This document shows, in pieces, positions 29,354-41,236 of a stretch of DNA of 64,000 bases. Numbering within the stretch: the first letter of the stretch is position 1; each line of letters opens with the position of its first letter. The notes beneath the pieces were generated by a model. It saw only the letters and a program-made list of their open reading frames with translations. It made no database searches and was not told the DNA's origin. Where the stretch lies: positions 682,001 through 746,000 of the forward strand of contig NZ_CP020465.1 of the NCBI RefSeq assembly GCF_002076895.1, given 5' to 3'. The position numbers were made by a program, and so were the translations under genes. This stretch comes from Cognaticolwellia beringensis. Its GTDB lineage: Bacteria > Pseudomonadota > Gammaproteobacteria > Enterobacterales > Alteromonadaceae.

Positions 29354-30358
29354 ATGAATTTTTCACGTTTCTTTGCCGTGTTCAAGGCGCGCAACATTGA
29401 ATTTTTTCGAGATCGGTCGTCACTGGGCTGGAATTTGATTTTCCCTGTATTAATGTTGGTGGGATTGTCATTTGTGTTTTCCGGGGACGGTCGCGCAGTC
29501 TATAAAGTTGGCGTATTGAATTTAGCGCAAAGTCAGTCAAATTTTCTAGCAACTAAATATATTGGTTTTATTGATTATCAAGAAATCGCATTAGCGAAAG
29601 TTAAACTAGAGCAGCATAGTATTGATTTGCTAGTTGACTTTAATGCTCAGCAATATTGGGTTAATCAAGGGGCACCTAACAGTTACTTAGTTGAAAAAAT
29701 ATTCTTAAATGAACACGAAAACTATCAGCGTTTTGAAACTCAAGGCAAACAAATTCGTTATATTGATTGGGTGCTACCTGGTATTTTAGGGATGAATATA
29801 ATGTTTAGCTGCTTATTCGGGGTTGGCTATGTCATTGTGCGTTATCGTAAAAATGCGGTGTTAAAACGATTAAAAGCCACACCATTGTCAGCGTTAGAGT
29901 TTGTCTCTGCGCAGCTGTTTTCGCGACTATTTATTGTCATGTTCTTATCGTCAGTGGTTTATATTGGCTGTAACCTATTTTTTGATTTCTATATGTTAGG
30001 TAGTTATTTTGACTTAATCATTATCGCCATATTAGGTGCATTTAGCTTGATCACCTTAGGTTTGTTAGTTGCAAGCCGCAGTAAAAGTGAAGAATTAATT
30101 GGTGGTTTGCTAAATTTAAGTTCATGGCCGATGATGCTGTTATCAGGGGTTTGGTTTAGCTTGGAAGGTGCGCCCAATGCGGTGAAAATATTTGCTGAAT
30201 TATTACCTTTAACGCACTTGGTTGCCGGCGCCCGTAAAATAATTACGGAAGGGGCAACGTTAGCAGATATCAGTTATCACGTCTCAATTTTAGTGGCAAT
30301 GAGTACACTGTTTTTAAGCTTAGGTGCATATTTATTCAGTTGGAATACTGAGCGGTAG
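29354..30358 (+). CDS. ABC-2 type exporter, permease subunit
   Basis: 334 residues: one N-terminal helix (LGWNLIFPVLMLVGLSFVF), a large extracytoplasmic loop, then five hydrophobic helices (from about residue 140), with the ABC-2 layout MLLSGVWFSLEGAP...LLPLTHLVAGARKI. It is the partner of the preceding ATPase. Confidence 0.88.
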   Translation: MNFSRFFAVFKARNIEFFRDRSSLGWNLIFPVLMLVGLSFVFSGDGRAVYKVGVLNLAQSQSNFLATKYIGFIDYQEIALAKVKLEQHSIDLLVDFNAQQYWVNQGAPNSYLVEKIFLNEHENYQRFETQGKQIRYIDWVLPGILGMNIMFSCLFGVGYVIVRYRKNAVLKRLKATPLSALEFVSAQLFSRLFIVMFLSSVVYIGCNLFFDFYMLGSYFDLIIIAILGAFSLITLGLLVASRSKSEELIGGLLNLSSWPMMLLSGVWFSLEGAPNAVKIFAELLPLTHLVAGARKIITEGATLADISYHVSILVAMSTLFLSLGAYLFSWNTER

Positions 30359-30472
30359 ATTTATATATTGGATTATCGTTTAGCCAACGTACACCGATAA
30401 TTGAATACGCTAAATAATGCATGCAATAGTCACGATAAATTCAGTTTTTAATTTTGACCATTGAAAATGAAC

Positions 30473-30493
30473 AGATAATTAATTAACTTGGTA
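30473..30493. repeat. Partial palindromic repeat (copy D)
   Basis: AGATAATTAATTAACTTGGTA matches the right half of the repeat at 18026-18053. The preceding AAAATGAACAGATAATT also occurs at 48428-48444, upstream of another gene. Confidence 0.45.
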
Positions 30494-30563
30494 AAAGTAA
30501 GAGGGCACAAAGCGATAAAATACATTATGCTTAGGTATCAACCGTAAAAGATAGTTATTTACG

Positions 30564-31370
30564 ATGAAAAGTAATCGTTTATTAGCAGTCAGCATTATAT
30601 TAAATTTACTCATCTTCTTTAACTTCCATGTTTTTGCAGAGTCGTTAAGGGTGAGTATTCCTCGAATGCCTGTTCATGCAGAAAGTGACGGCAAAGGTAT
30701 TCTAGTGGACTTTGCTAAAGTGCTGGCGAAAAAGCTAAAACGCGATATTGATATTCAAATTGTACCGTTTTCACGCTCTATTTATTACGTCAATAACAAT
30801 AAGGTCGATTTTCATTTACCTTTCATCAAAGCCAATATTAAAGCTCAAGCAAATAAAAAACCTCTCGGCCATCTAAAGTCAGCCGTACGCCATCAATATA
30901 AAAAACAACAGAATAGTAACTTTATATATTCAGACGAAACTATTTTTCATGTCAATTTTGTTCTTTTTTCGCATAAAGGTGTGACTATAGATATTAATAA
31001 TCTCCAAGATTATAAAATTGAAACTGATACCTCACATATACCCTATTTGGAAGGTGTAGAAATGGGCTCTGATTGTATTTTGTGTAGTTTAAAGAAAATA
31101 CAATATAAAATGACCGACGGATATATTTTTGCAGACTCATCCACAGACCCGCTATTACGATATAATAGCAAGTTGCTACCTTCAATTAAGCGAGAACTTT
31201 ACCAAAGGTTTGAAGTAAAAGTGCTATTTCCCAATACTGAAAAAGGGCGTCATCTGAATAAAGAGGTAAGTGCTATTATTACTGAAATGCGAACAACAGG
31301 GGAGTTAACGAAATTATTATCTTCGGTTGATTTACCTTATGACGATTGGCAACTGCCAGCTAATAATTAA
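30564..31370 (+). CDS. Periplasmic solute-binding-like protein (family 3 type)
   Basis: 268 residues with a signal peptide cleaved after VFAES (near residue 27). The body resembles amino-acid-type bacterial solute-binding proteins (SBP_bac_3): an early VDFAKVLAKKLKRDIDIQIVPFSRS segment, a central hinge and a late GELTKLLSS. Such stand-alone proteins occur in marine Alteromonadales without ABC partners. No permease is adjacent. Ligand unknown. Confidence 0.65.
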   Translation: MKSNRLLAVSIILNLLIFFNFHVFAESLRVSIPRMPVHAESDGKGILVDFAKVLAKKLKRDIDIQIVPFSRSIYYVNNNKVDFHLPFIKANIKAQANKKPLGHLKSAVRHQYKKQQNSNFIYSDETIFHVNFVLFSHKGVTIDINNLQDYKIETDTSHIPYLEGVEMGSDCILCSLKKIQYKMTDGYIFADSSTDPLLRYNSKLLPSIKRELYQRFEVKVLFPNTEKGRHLNKEVSAIITEMRTTGELTKLLSSVDLPYDDWQLPANN

Positions 31371-31451
31371 CTAGCATCTATTGGCACAAGAACAAAAGCT
31401 AGATCATCAATAAGTAGATCATCAATAATTTGAGAGTGCATAGGCTGTTAT

Positions 31452-31850
31452 ATGTTGTTAAAAATAACCGGGATTTTTTTTGTTGTCTTAGCATTTATAG
31501 GGGCTTTTTTACCTTTATTGCCAACCACGCCATTTTTATTAGTGGCCGCAACATGTTTTGCTAAGTCTTCGCCGCGCTTGCATAAAATGTTATTAGCTAA
31601 TAAAGTTTTTGGGCCGATGATTTATCATTGGCAGCAAACGCGCAGTATTCCAAAGCGGGCGAAAATTATTGCTTTAGTTTCCATGGTGCTTGCCGTTGCG
31701 TGGTCTAGTTATATTTTACCTTCAGTTTGGTTGAAGGCTTTAGTTGTTGGCTTAGTTGCGTGGCCCTTTGTTTTTCTTTGGCGTTTACCACTTGCTGAAG
31801 ACAATGTTGCGGTTTTATCGACCAATAAAGCGACTAAAGATAGTGCCTAA
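31452..31850 (+). CDS. DUF454 (YbaN family) inner-membrane protein
   Basis: 132 residues, with the family signature LPLLPTTPFLLVAATCFAKSSPRLH and two or three hydrophobic helices; the basic loop RSIPKRAKI is typical. YbaN-like proteins have no established biochemical role. Confidence 0.85.
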   Translation: MLLKITGIFFVVLAFIGAFLPLLPTTPFLLVAATCFAKSSPRLHKMLLANKVFGPMIYHWQQTRSIPKRAKIIALVSMVLAVAWSSYILPSVWLKALVVGLVAWPFVFLWRLPLAEDNVAVLSTNKATKDSA

Positions 31851-31871
31851 GATACAATCTAAAACTAAAAA

Positions 31872-31972
31872 ACCGAAAGCTATATAAGCTATATAAGAAG
31901 GTTTCGGTTCACTTTAAGCGTAAAGCACCGAAAGCTATATAAGAAGGTTTCGGTTCACTTTAAGCGTAAAGC
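31872..31972. repeat. Duplicated stem-loop between convergent genes
   Basis: Two tandem units (31872-31926, 55 bp; 31927-31972, 46 bp) identical except for an extra CTATATAAG in the first. Each starts ACCGAAA and contains TTTCGGT, so it folds as a hairpin. They separate the DUF454 and DUF4202 genes and may act as terminators for one or both. Confidence 0.85.
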
Positions 31973-31973
31973 A

Positions 31974-32552
31974 CTAAGCTAATGCTTTACCGACAAGTTT
32001 AGCTAAGTGTGGCGGTAACGTTAAGCTCAAGGCTATCTCATGGCCCTGGTCTGACATTTTTCGCCACGTTAATTGCACTATACGAATAATTTTTTCTTCT
32101 TTATGCTTAGCCGCAAAATCATCAAAGTAATATTGCAAAAATACTAAACAGGCCACGTCTTCTAATGTTTGGCTTTCACTGTTTGATTTTAAGTCTTCTT
32201 TGCGAATAATAGCCGCGGTTGTTTCTGCAGCTACTTCACTGTATCCATGGTCTAACATTAAAGACTTAGCCGTAGCAGCATGGAAAATACCTAATTCTTT
32301 ACGCCAAGTTAAATACCCTTTTTTACCGTCAGCGAAGTCTGCACGTTTCAAGTGCCAGCGTTTTACGTGTTGTGCGCGTACGGCAATTTGTAAATGCTCG
32401 CTGGCATTCGGCCAATACTTTTCCAAACAAGCTGACATATATTGACCGTACAATAACTCTTTCGGGTGGCTTATTCCGTCAACAAGGGTGGTGTTGATAT
32501 CTGCCGTATTAATGGTGTCGATAGCGAGTAATACGTTTTGTAATTGAGTCAT
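31974..32552 (-). CDS. DUF4202 family protein
   Basis: 192 residues. The conserved pattern LLYGQYMSACLE...AVRAQHVKRWHLKR...YLTWRKELGIFHA and IIRKEDLKS...EDVACLVFLQYYF agrees with DUF4202, a helical family with conserved His residues. No reaction is known. It is divergent from pyrG. Confidence 0.75.
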   Translation of the reverse strand: MTQLQNVLLAIDTINTADINTTLVDGISHPKELLYGQYMSACLEKYWPNASEHLQIAVRAQHVKRWHLKRADFADGKKGYLTWRKELGIFHAATAKSLMLDHGYSEVAAETTAAIIRKEDLKSNSESQTLEDVACLVFLQYYFDDFAAKHKEEKIIRIVQLTWRKMSDQGHEIALSLTLPPHLAKLVGKALA

Positions 32553-32765
32553 AGGGAATAATTTTTCTTTATTATGAAAAAGTAAAACATTAGTTTACCC
32601 CGTTTTTCGAGAGTTACAATAACGCTTTAGAGTAAATATTCACAATTTTAGTGAAAATTTGTGCAACTAGATGCATTGATCATATTGTCGTACACATGGC
32701 TTTTCAGTATAATGCTTTCCCGTCCTACTAAATTCATTTGTTTGCCAAAAACCAAATCAATTTAG

Positions 32766-34439
<1,674 letters not shown>

Positions 34440-34451
34440 ACCGAACTAATG

Positions 34452-34483
34452 AAAACCGTAGCTTATTGTTGCGGTTTTTTTTT
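34452..34483 (+). terminator. Rho-independent terminator of pyrG
   Basis: AAAACCG ... CGGTTTT stem followed by a T-run, 12 bp after the stop codon. Confidence 0.75.
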
Positions 34484-34559
34484 AATATAATTATGTATTA
34501 ACGTACTAAAAATTTAAAATTTCATTTAACGTTTATAACCTGCCATGCGCAGCTAGTAA

Positions 34560-35873
<1,314 letters not shown>

Positions 35874-35999
35874 CGTTAAATTTATTGCGTGTTGTCACTA
35901 TGACGGCGTCAGCTGTACTTAACGACACTTGTCAGCTCCGTGCAGCTTCCTTGTCGTAGCACCTCACGCTGCTAATTTAAGCGTTATTATTCGCGAGTT

Positions 36000-36026
36000 A
36001 AAACCACTCATTTGAGTGGTTTTTTT
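36000..36026. terminator. Terminator between eno and hmp
   Basis: AAACCACTCA/TGAGTGGTTT stem with A- and T-runs on either side; serves the convergent eno and hmp genes. Confidence 0.88.
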
Positions 36027-36075
36027 ATCTTGAGTTACTCCGTCAACCAAGCAACTTATCTGGTTAATCGAAAAA

Positions 36076-37257
36076 TTATAACGTCGCGTGTGGGCCAAAC
36101 ACTTCGTAGTGAATATTGCTTTCTCCCACCCCTAGCTTTAATAGTTGCTGTTTAGCAAATTGCATAAAAGCGATTGGGCCACATAAGTAGAAGTTGCCTT
36201 TTTCAGTCGGTAAATCAACAGATGTTAAGTCCATCATACCTTTGCTGACATGGCTTTGTTGGACATCTTCATTTCTATACCAAATATTTTGTTGCCAGTT
36301 ATTATTGCTGACTAACTCATGAGTACGCTGTGAAAATGAATGTTGTGTACTGTCTTCACAAGCATGCAGAAAATGAACTGATTGGTTATGTTTACGCTCA
36401 GCTAATGTTTCTAACATGCCTTGCATTGGCGTAATGCCGACACCGGCAGAAATAAGTACTGTTGGTGTTTCACGATCAATGAAGAAAAAGTCTCCCGCTG
36501 GCGCATAAAGCTTTACTTCGTCACCGACCTTAATCGCATCGTGTAAATAGTTAGACACTTTACCCGGCACACCTTGCTGTTCACGTTTTACGGAAATACG
36601 GTAACTTTTGCCATTGGGCTTGTCTGACAATGAATATTGGCGAATTTCTTTGTAATCATTACCTGTCGGTTGAACTTCAAGGCCTAAATATTGGCCTGGT
36701 GTAAAATCGATAACCGCTTGTTGGTCAACAGGGGCAAAAATAAAGCTTTTAACAAGAGCCGACTCGATCACAGTGTCAATAACTTTAAAGGCTCTGGCGC
36801 CTTGCCAACCGCCAAGCTCTGCTGAACGTTGCTGGTATAACTCTGCTTCTCGATTAATAAATATTCCCGCTAAAAATTGATATGCATTTGTCCAAGCAGC
36901 TTCTACATCTGGGGTAAATGCTTCTGTGGCCAATTCGCGTAGCGTTTCAATTAAGTGGTGCCCGACAATAGCGTAATGATCTGCTTGTATATTAAAGCTG
37001 GTATGCTTTTGTGCGATACGTTCAACTGCTGTAGTTAATGCGCTTAAGTTTTCAATATTTTTTGCATAAGCCGCTATTGCTTCAAACAAGGCAACTTGCT
37101 GTCTACCCGTTTTTTGATTTGACATATTAAAAATATCTTGTAACTCCGGATTATGAGTGAACAAGCGTTGGTAAAAATGTGACGTTAATGCCGAACCGGC
37201 ATTCTCTAATAATGGGATCGTACTTTTAATTATTTCGATGTGTTGATCAGTTAGCAT
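36076..37257 (-). CDS. hmp: Flavohemoglobin (nitric oxide dioxygenase)
   Basis: 393 residues. Oxidises NO to nitrate with O2 and NAD(P)H. The globin domain (residues 1-138) has the proximal His in QKHTSFNIQ and distal Gln/Tyr region; the FAD domain has RQYSLSD; the NAD domain has GVGITPMQGML and ends YEVFGPHATL. It lies downstream of a small membrane protein and a NorR/sigma-54-type promoter region, which explains its control by NO. Confidence 0.97.
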   Translation of the reverse strand: MLTDQHIEIIKSTIPLLENAGSALTSHFYQRLFTHNPELQDIFNMSNQKTGRQQVALFEAIAAYAKNIENLSALTTAVERIAQKHTSFNIQADHYAIVGHHLIETLRELATEAFTPDVEAAWTNAYQFLAGIFINREAELYQQRSAELGGWQGARAFKVIDTVIESALVKSFIFAPVDQQAVIDFTPGQYLGLEVQPTGNDYKEIRQYSLSDKPNGKSYRISVKREQQGVPGKVSNYLHDAIKVGDEVKLYAPAGDFFFIDRETPTVLISAGVGITPMQGMLETLAERKHNQSVHFLHACEDSTQHSFSQRTHELVSNNNWQQNIWYRNEDVQQSHVSKGMMDLTSVDLPTEKGNFYLCGPIAFMQFAKQQLLKLGVGESNIHYEVFGPHATL

Positions 37258-37371
37258 TATTGCTCCTAAATTAACTGAATATAATAGATGTTAATGAGAT
37301 TTTTATAAAACCTCATAAGGCGATTCAATGTTGCTTTCGTTGTTTAAACTCGATATTTCATATTTACTAGG

Positions 37372-37647
37372 CTAAAAATTTTTGTTACCAAAACCGTGTA
37401 AGGCGACGCAGCGCAATACATAACCAAGCTTTAACGCACCAGCAAAAACAATGGTGGCGATATGGGCAAAAATTTGCACCGACATAGCGACGTAATTATC
37501 AAATACAAAAGTAACGGTAATACTGAGCGTAATTACAATGAAAGAGAGCAGCATCATACTGTTACCTAAAATTAAGCATTTTTGATAATTTAGCGCGTCT
37601 TTAACTTCGGGTAATTGCTCGGCGATGGAAAATTGTGCGTACATCAT
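37372..37647 (-). CDS. Small membrane protein of the NorR/Hmp module
   Basis: 91 residues with two clear hydrophobic helices (about 29-49, SMMLLSFIVITLSITVTFVF, and 54-76, MSVQIFAHIATIVFAGALKLG). No known family is certain. It is the first gene after the sigma-54 promoter at 37738-37752 and precedes hmp by 114 bp on the same strand, so it should be NO-induced. It could help NO or redox sensing or heme handling; this is a guess from context only. Confidence 0.65.
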   Translation of the reverse strand: MMYAQFSIAEQLPEVKDALNYQKCLILGNSMMLLSFIVITLSITVTFVFDNYVAMSVQIFAHIATIVFAGALKLGYVLRCVALHGFGNKNF

Positions 37648-37737
37648 TAACTCCTATAAATATCACTATGTAGCAATATAAATTTGTCCTGACGAAAGAG
37701 CTTAACTTTTATTACTATGCGAATACCTAGAGATATA

Positions 37738-37752
37738 GCAAGGTAAGTGCCA
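37738..37752 (-). promoter_or_regulatory. Sigma-54 promoter driving the small membrane gene and hmp
   Basis: On the minus strand the sequence reads TGGCACTTACCTTGC, an exact TGGCAC-N5-TTGC -24/-12 element. It lies 91 bp before the small membrane gene. NorR, encoded divergently, is a sigma-54 activator. Confidence 0.88.
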
Positions 37753-37805
37753 ATGTATATAGTTGTTTATTATTAGAAGCTTATGAAGTTACTGTGTTTT
37801 ATGTT

Positions 37806-37841
37806 GTCATAATGACTATCCTTATTTGTGGTCTAAAAGAC
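37806..37841. promoter_or_regulatory. Putative NorR-binding sites
   Basis: Two GT-N7-AC palindromes, GTCATAATGAC (37806-37816) and GTCTAAAAGAC (37831-37841), 54-89 bp upstream of the sigma-54 promoter and just before norR. GT-N7-AC is the NorR core motif, and enhancers of this type activate the promoter while repressing norR. A third site was not certain. Confidence 0.6.
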
Positions 37842-37885
37842 TCTTACGTGTTATTTTTATTTGTGTTTTAAGTGGGAGCTTATTT

Positions 37886-39472
37886 ATGAGTCAAATATCA
37901 TCTACAGCGATTATCGAATTAGCGTTAGATTTAGCCAGTAGCCTTAACAGCAAAGATAGGTTTGATCGCTTGCTAGATACCGTGCGTAAAACCATCAATT
38001 GTGATGCTGTTGCTTTATTATCGTTTCATGGCGATATTCTCACGCCTATCGCGCTGCAAGGATTAAGCAGAGACACCATTGGCCGGCGTTTTATTGTCAC
38101 AGAACACCCTAGGTTCAATGTACTTTGTCAATCTAAACAACCGATTCGTTTTGCTGCAGACTCACCATTACCAGACCCTTACGACGGTTTACTTATCGAT
38201 CGTGAAGATGACTTACCTGTGCATTCATGCATGGGGTTGCCTTTATACTATGAAGACAAGTTGTTAGGCTTATTAACCATAGATAGCCTAACACCACATC
38301 AATTTGAAGATATTTCTGAGCGCACGTTAATCGTGATCTCTGCTATAGCTGCGGCAACATTAAATACGGCATTTTTGATCGAACAATTAGAATCTCGTGC
38401 AGATCACTCGCAGCGTGTGGTAGCAGAATTAACGGAAGAAGCTTGGCGGCGTGATGGTGGCGAGCTCATCGGTGAAAGCCAAATTATGCAACAACTTAAA
38501 GAAGAATTAACGATTGTCGCTAATTCAGACTTTAACATTTTAATTTATGGTGAAACTGGCGTAGGGAAAGAGTTGGTCGCTAGAACTCTGCACCATAAAT
38601 CACCTCGTCAACATGGCCCATTAGTCTATGTTAATTGTGCTGCGTTACCGGAAAACTTAATTGAAAGTGAATTGTTTGGTCATGTTAAAGGTGCCTTCAC
38701 CGGTGCGGATAAAGATCGCGCGGGTAAGTTTGTATTAGCTAATGGCGGTACTTTATTTTTAGATGAAATTGGTGAGCTACCATTGGCGGCGCAAAGTAAA
38801 ATATTACGTGCTATTCAAAGCAATGAAATTCAGCCAGTAGGGCAAGATAAAGTAGAGCAAGTTGATGTTCGGATTATTGCTGCCACTAACAGAGATTTAA
38901 AAGCTGAAGCTGAAAGCGGGCGCTTTCGTGCCGACTTGTATCATAGATTAAGTGTCTACCCTATTCGAGTGCCAAAACTACAAGAGCGGGTCGGTGATGT
39001 GCAAATATTAAGTGGTTATTTTGTCGAAAAAACCAAACGAAAACTCGGTGTAGTACAACTAAAAATAACGGCTGAAGCGATCAAACACCTTGAACAATAT
39101 AATTGGCCAGGCAATGTTCGAGAGTTAGAGCATGTGGTTAGTCGAGCAGCATTAAAAGCTCGCGCAAGGCAAAAAGGCAAAGCTATTATAGCGATAGAAA
39201 AACAAGATTGTGGGGCGTTAATAAATCTCCAATCAGCGCAGCAAGAAGAGGGAAAAACAACAGTCAAAGCCGTTACTAATATTAGCTCAGTGCAAGCTGA
39301 TATTAATCTGCGTGCTGAAACTGAGCAATTTCAGCGTCAGTTGATTAAGCACGTGCTCTTGCAAGAAAATGGCAATTGGGCGGCAACCGCAAGAAGGTTA
39401 TCAATTGATCGAGCTAATTTAAATCGTATTGCTAAAAGGTTAAATATTAAAGTGATTAAAAGTATTATTTAG
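37886..39472 (+). CDS. norR: NO-responsive sigma-54 activator NorR
   Basis: 528 residues. An N-terminal GAF domain (about 1-180), whose mononuclear iron senses NO in E. coli NorR, is followed by the AAA+ domain with Walker A GETGVGKE and the sigma-54-contacting GAFTGADKDR loop, and a C-terminal Fis-type helix-turn-helix (WAATARRLSIDRANLNRIAK). The ATG at 37886 with GGGAG upstream is used; the frame is open for 20 more hydrophobic residues that do not fit the family. It is divergent from the hmp operon. Confidence 0.92.
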   Translation: MSQISSTAIIELALDLASSLNSKDRFDRLLDTVRKTINCDAVALLSFHGDILTPIALQGLSRDTIGRRFIVTEHPRFNVLCQSKQPIRFAADSPLPDPYDGLLIDREDDLPVHSCMGLPLYYEDKLLGLLTIDSLTPHQFEDISERTLIVISAIAAATLNTAFLIEQLESRADHSQRVVAELTEEAWRRDGGELIGESQIMQQLKEELTIVANSDFNILIYGETGVGKELVARTLHHKSPRQHGPLVYVNCAALPENLIESELFGHVKGAFTGADKDRAGKFVLANGGTLFLDEIGELPLAAQSKILRAIQSNEIQPVGQDKVEQVDVRIIAATNRDLKAEAESGRFRADLYHRLSVYPIRVPKLQERVGDVQILSGYFVEKTKRKLGVVQLKITAEAIKHLEQYNWPGNVRELEHVVSRAALKARARQKGKAIIAIEKQDCGALINLQSAQQEEGKTTVKAVTNISSVQADINLRAETEQFQRQLIKHVLLQENGNWAATARRLSIDRANLNRIAKRLNIKVIKSII

Positions 39473-40009
39473 CTCAACAAATAAGCCATAAATAGACTGA
39501 AAAATGCACAGGTTCAAACGAGAGTTAGACTTTTTAATTGATACTTTTAGTTTTAACGCTAAGGCCCTTATCTTACTTTGTGTCTCGGTAGACTTTTAAG
39601 TCAAAGTTTCATCGATGACCATAATGTTAAATCACAGGCTTTTTTCTGCGTTTGTTATTCACTAATATTATGACTATATTGTTGTTAAGTCTAAAATTTG
39701 TATTGATGTTAACTTTGTTACAAATTTAACAAAAAATAGTGTAAGTTGACGTATAAAAGTTATTATTAATTTAATTATAAAGTCAGTTGGAATGATGATA
39801 TCACTCAGTTCCAGTTAATATCGAAGTCCATATAAACAGTACTTTGACGAGTGTAAACAAAACACAAAGAACAAAGAACAAGTTTTATAATTTTATAAAC
39901 ATGTATTGTGATAAAGCGAATAAAAAGTTGTCCACAGTAGCTTCCGTATTGAAGGCGACTTTAAATCAATACTAGGTTATTAATGAAATAGACTTTTACA
40001 GAGAGACGA
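39473..40009. other. AT-rich intergenic region upstream of the sensory operon
   Basis: About 540 bp with no gene recognised and no clear hairpin. The promoter of the 40010-45847 operon should be in its last part. Confidence 0.3.
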
Positions 40010-41233
40010 ATGAATAAAATAATTAAAAATTTTGTATTACTCATATCAACCGCAATGTTTTCTCTGCACGCTGAAGATAAGGTTTTATTTGTCTACCAAG
40101 ATGCCGATCTCTCTAATCATATAGAGTCTTCACTGGCTATACAAAAGGGTATTGAGGTTGCTTTTAGCGAAATTAATAATGAAATAGCGGGTTATAAAAT
40201 TGCTTTTAAATATTTAGATCATCGCGGCAATGTCATTAGAAGTAAGCGCAATTATCAGAAGTTTTTGGCCGACCCTAAAGCGCTAGTTATCTACTCGGGT
40301 ATTCATTCACCACCTTTAATTAAAAACCGCACATTTATCAATGAAAATAAAGCCCTTACGCTTATTCCGTGGGCCGCAGCTGGCTACATAACGCGCTATC
40401 CATCAAAAGAAAACTGGCTGTTCAGATTGTCGGTTGACGATAGCCGAGCTGGCGCAGTAATTATTGATTACGCCATGGAGCAACAGCAGTGTAAAAATCC
40501 ACATTTATTACTTGAAAAAACGCCTTGGGGCGATGCAAATTTAACAACCATGTCTAATGCACTAAAAAGTCATGGTATTAATAGGCATAAAACAACGCGT
40601 TTTAGCTGGAGTATAAAAGCGAAAGGTGCGGCTATAGTACTCGATGAAATTGTCAGTGCGGGTAGTGATTGTATTGTGTTGGTCAGTAATGCCGTTGAAG
40701 GTGCGGTGATAGTCAATGAAATGCTTAAACTTCCCAAAGAACAACGTTTACCCATTGTTAGTCACTGGGGACTTACCAGTGGTAATTTTCATGAAATAAT
40801 TCCTTATGAAAACCGAAAAGAACTGGCATTAAATTTTATCCAGTCTTGTTTTTCCTTTACTGATGCGCAACAAAGCCAATTTTCTGAAAAGGTATTTGCC
40901 CAATTAGTGGCTCAATCGAAAGGTACGATAACTAAGCCAGCTGATTTAAAATCAGCCGTTGGTTTTATCCATGCTTACGACCTCACTAAGTTATTGATTC
41001 AAGCAATAAAGCAAATCGTACTTACTGGCGATATTGGTAAGGACAGAAATGCCATACGCTTAGCGTTAGAGAATATAGATGTTCCTATTCAAGGGCTCGT
41101 TAAGACTTATAGAAAGCCATTTTCTGAATTTAATCCACTAACTAATATTAATGCTCATGAAGCGTTGAACCCTGAGAATTATTGTATGGCTAAATTTGGT
41201 GAAAATGACGAAATTTTAATTTTGAATGAATAA
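40010..41233 (+). CDS. Periplasmic receptor, Leu/Ile/Val-binding-protein type
   Basis: 407 residues with a signal peptide (cleavage near HAED, residue 22). The fold is that of Peripla_BP_6 (ANF receptor/LivJ type): GIEVAFSEINNEIAGYKI, then FLADPKALVIYSG, ITRYPSKENWLFRLSVDD and SAVGFIHAYDLTKLLIQAI. No ABC permease or ATPase follows; instead a membrane kinase starts 3 bp after its stop. It is therefore probably the ligand sensor of that kinase rather than a transport component (inference). The ligand is unknown. Confidence 0.8.
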   Translation: MNKIIKNFVLLISTAMFSLHAEDKVLFVYQDADLSNHIESSLAIQKGIEVAFSEINNEIAGYKIAFKYLDHRGNVIRSKRNYQKFLADPKALVIYSGIHSPPLIKNRTFINENKALTLIPWAAAGYITRYPSKENWLFRLSVDDSRAGAVIIDYAMEQQQCKNPHLLLEKTPWGDANLTTMSNALKSHGINRHKTTRFSWSIKAKGAAIVLDEIVSAGSDCIVLVSNAVEGAVIVNEMLKLPKEQRLPIVSHWGLTSGNFHEIIPYENRKELALNFIQSCFSFTDAQQSQFSEKVFAQLVAQSKGTITKPADLKSAVGFIHAYDLTKLLIQAIKQIVLTGDIGKDRNAIRLALENIDVPIQGLVKTYRKPFSEFNPLTNINAHEALNPENYCMAKFGENDEILILNE

Positions 41234-41236
41234 ATA

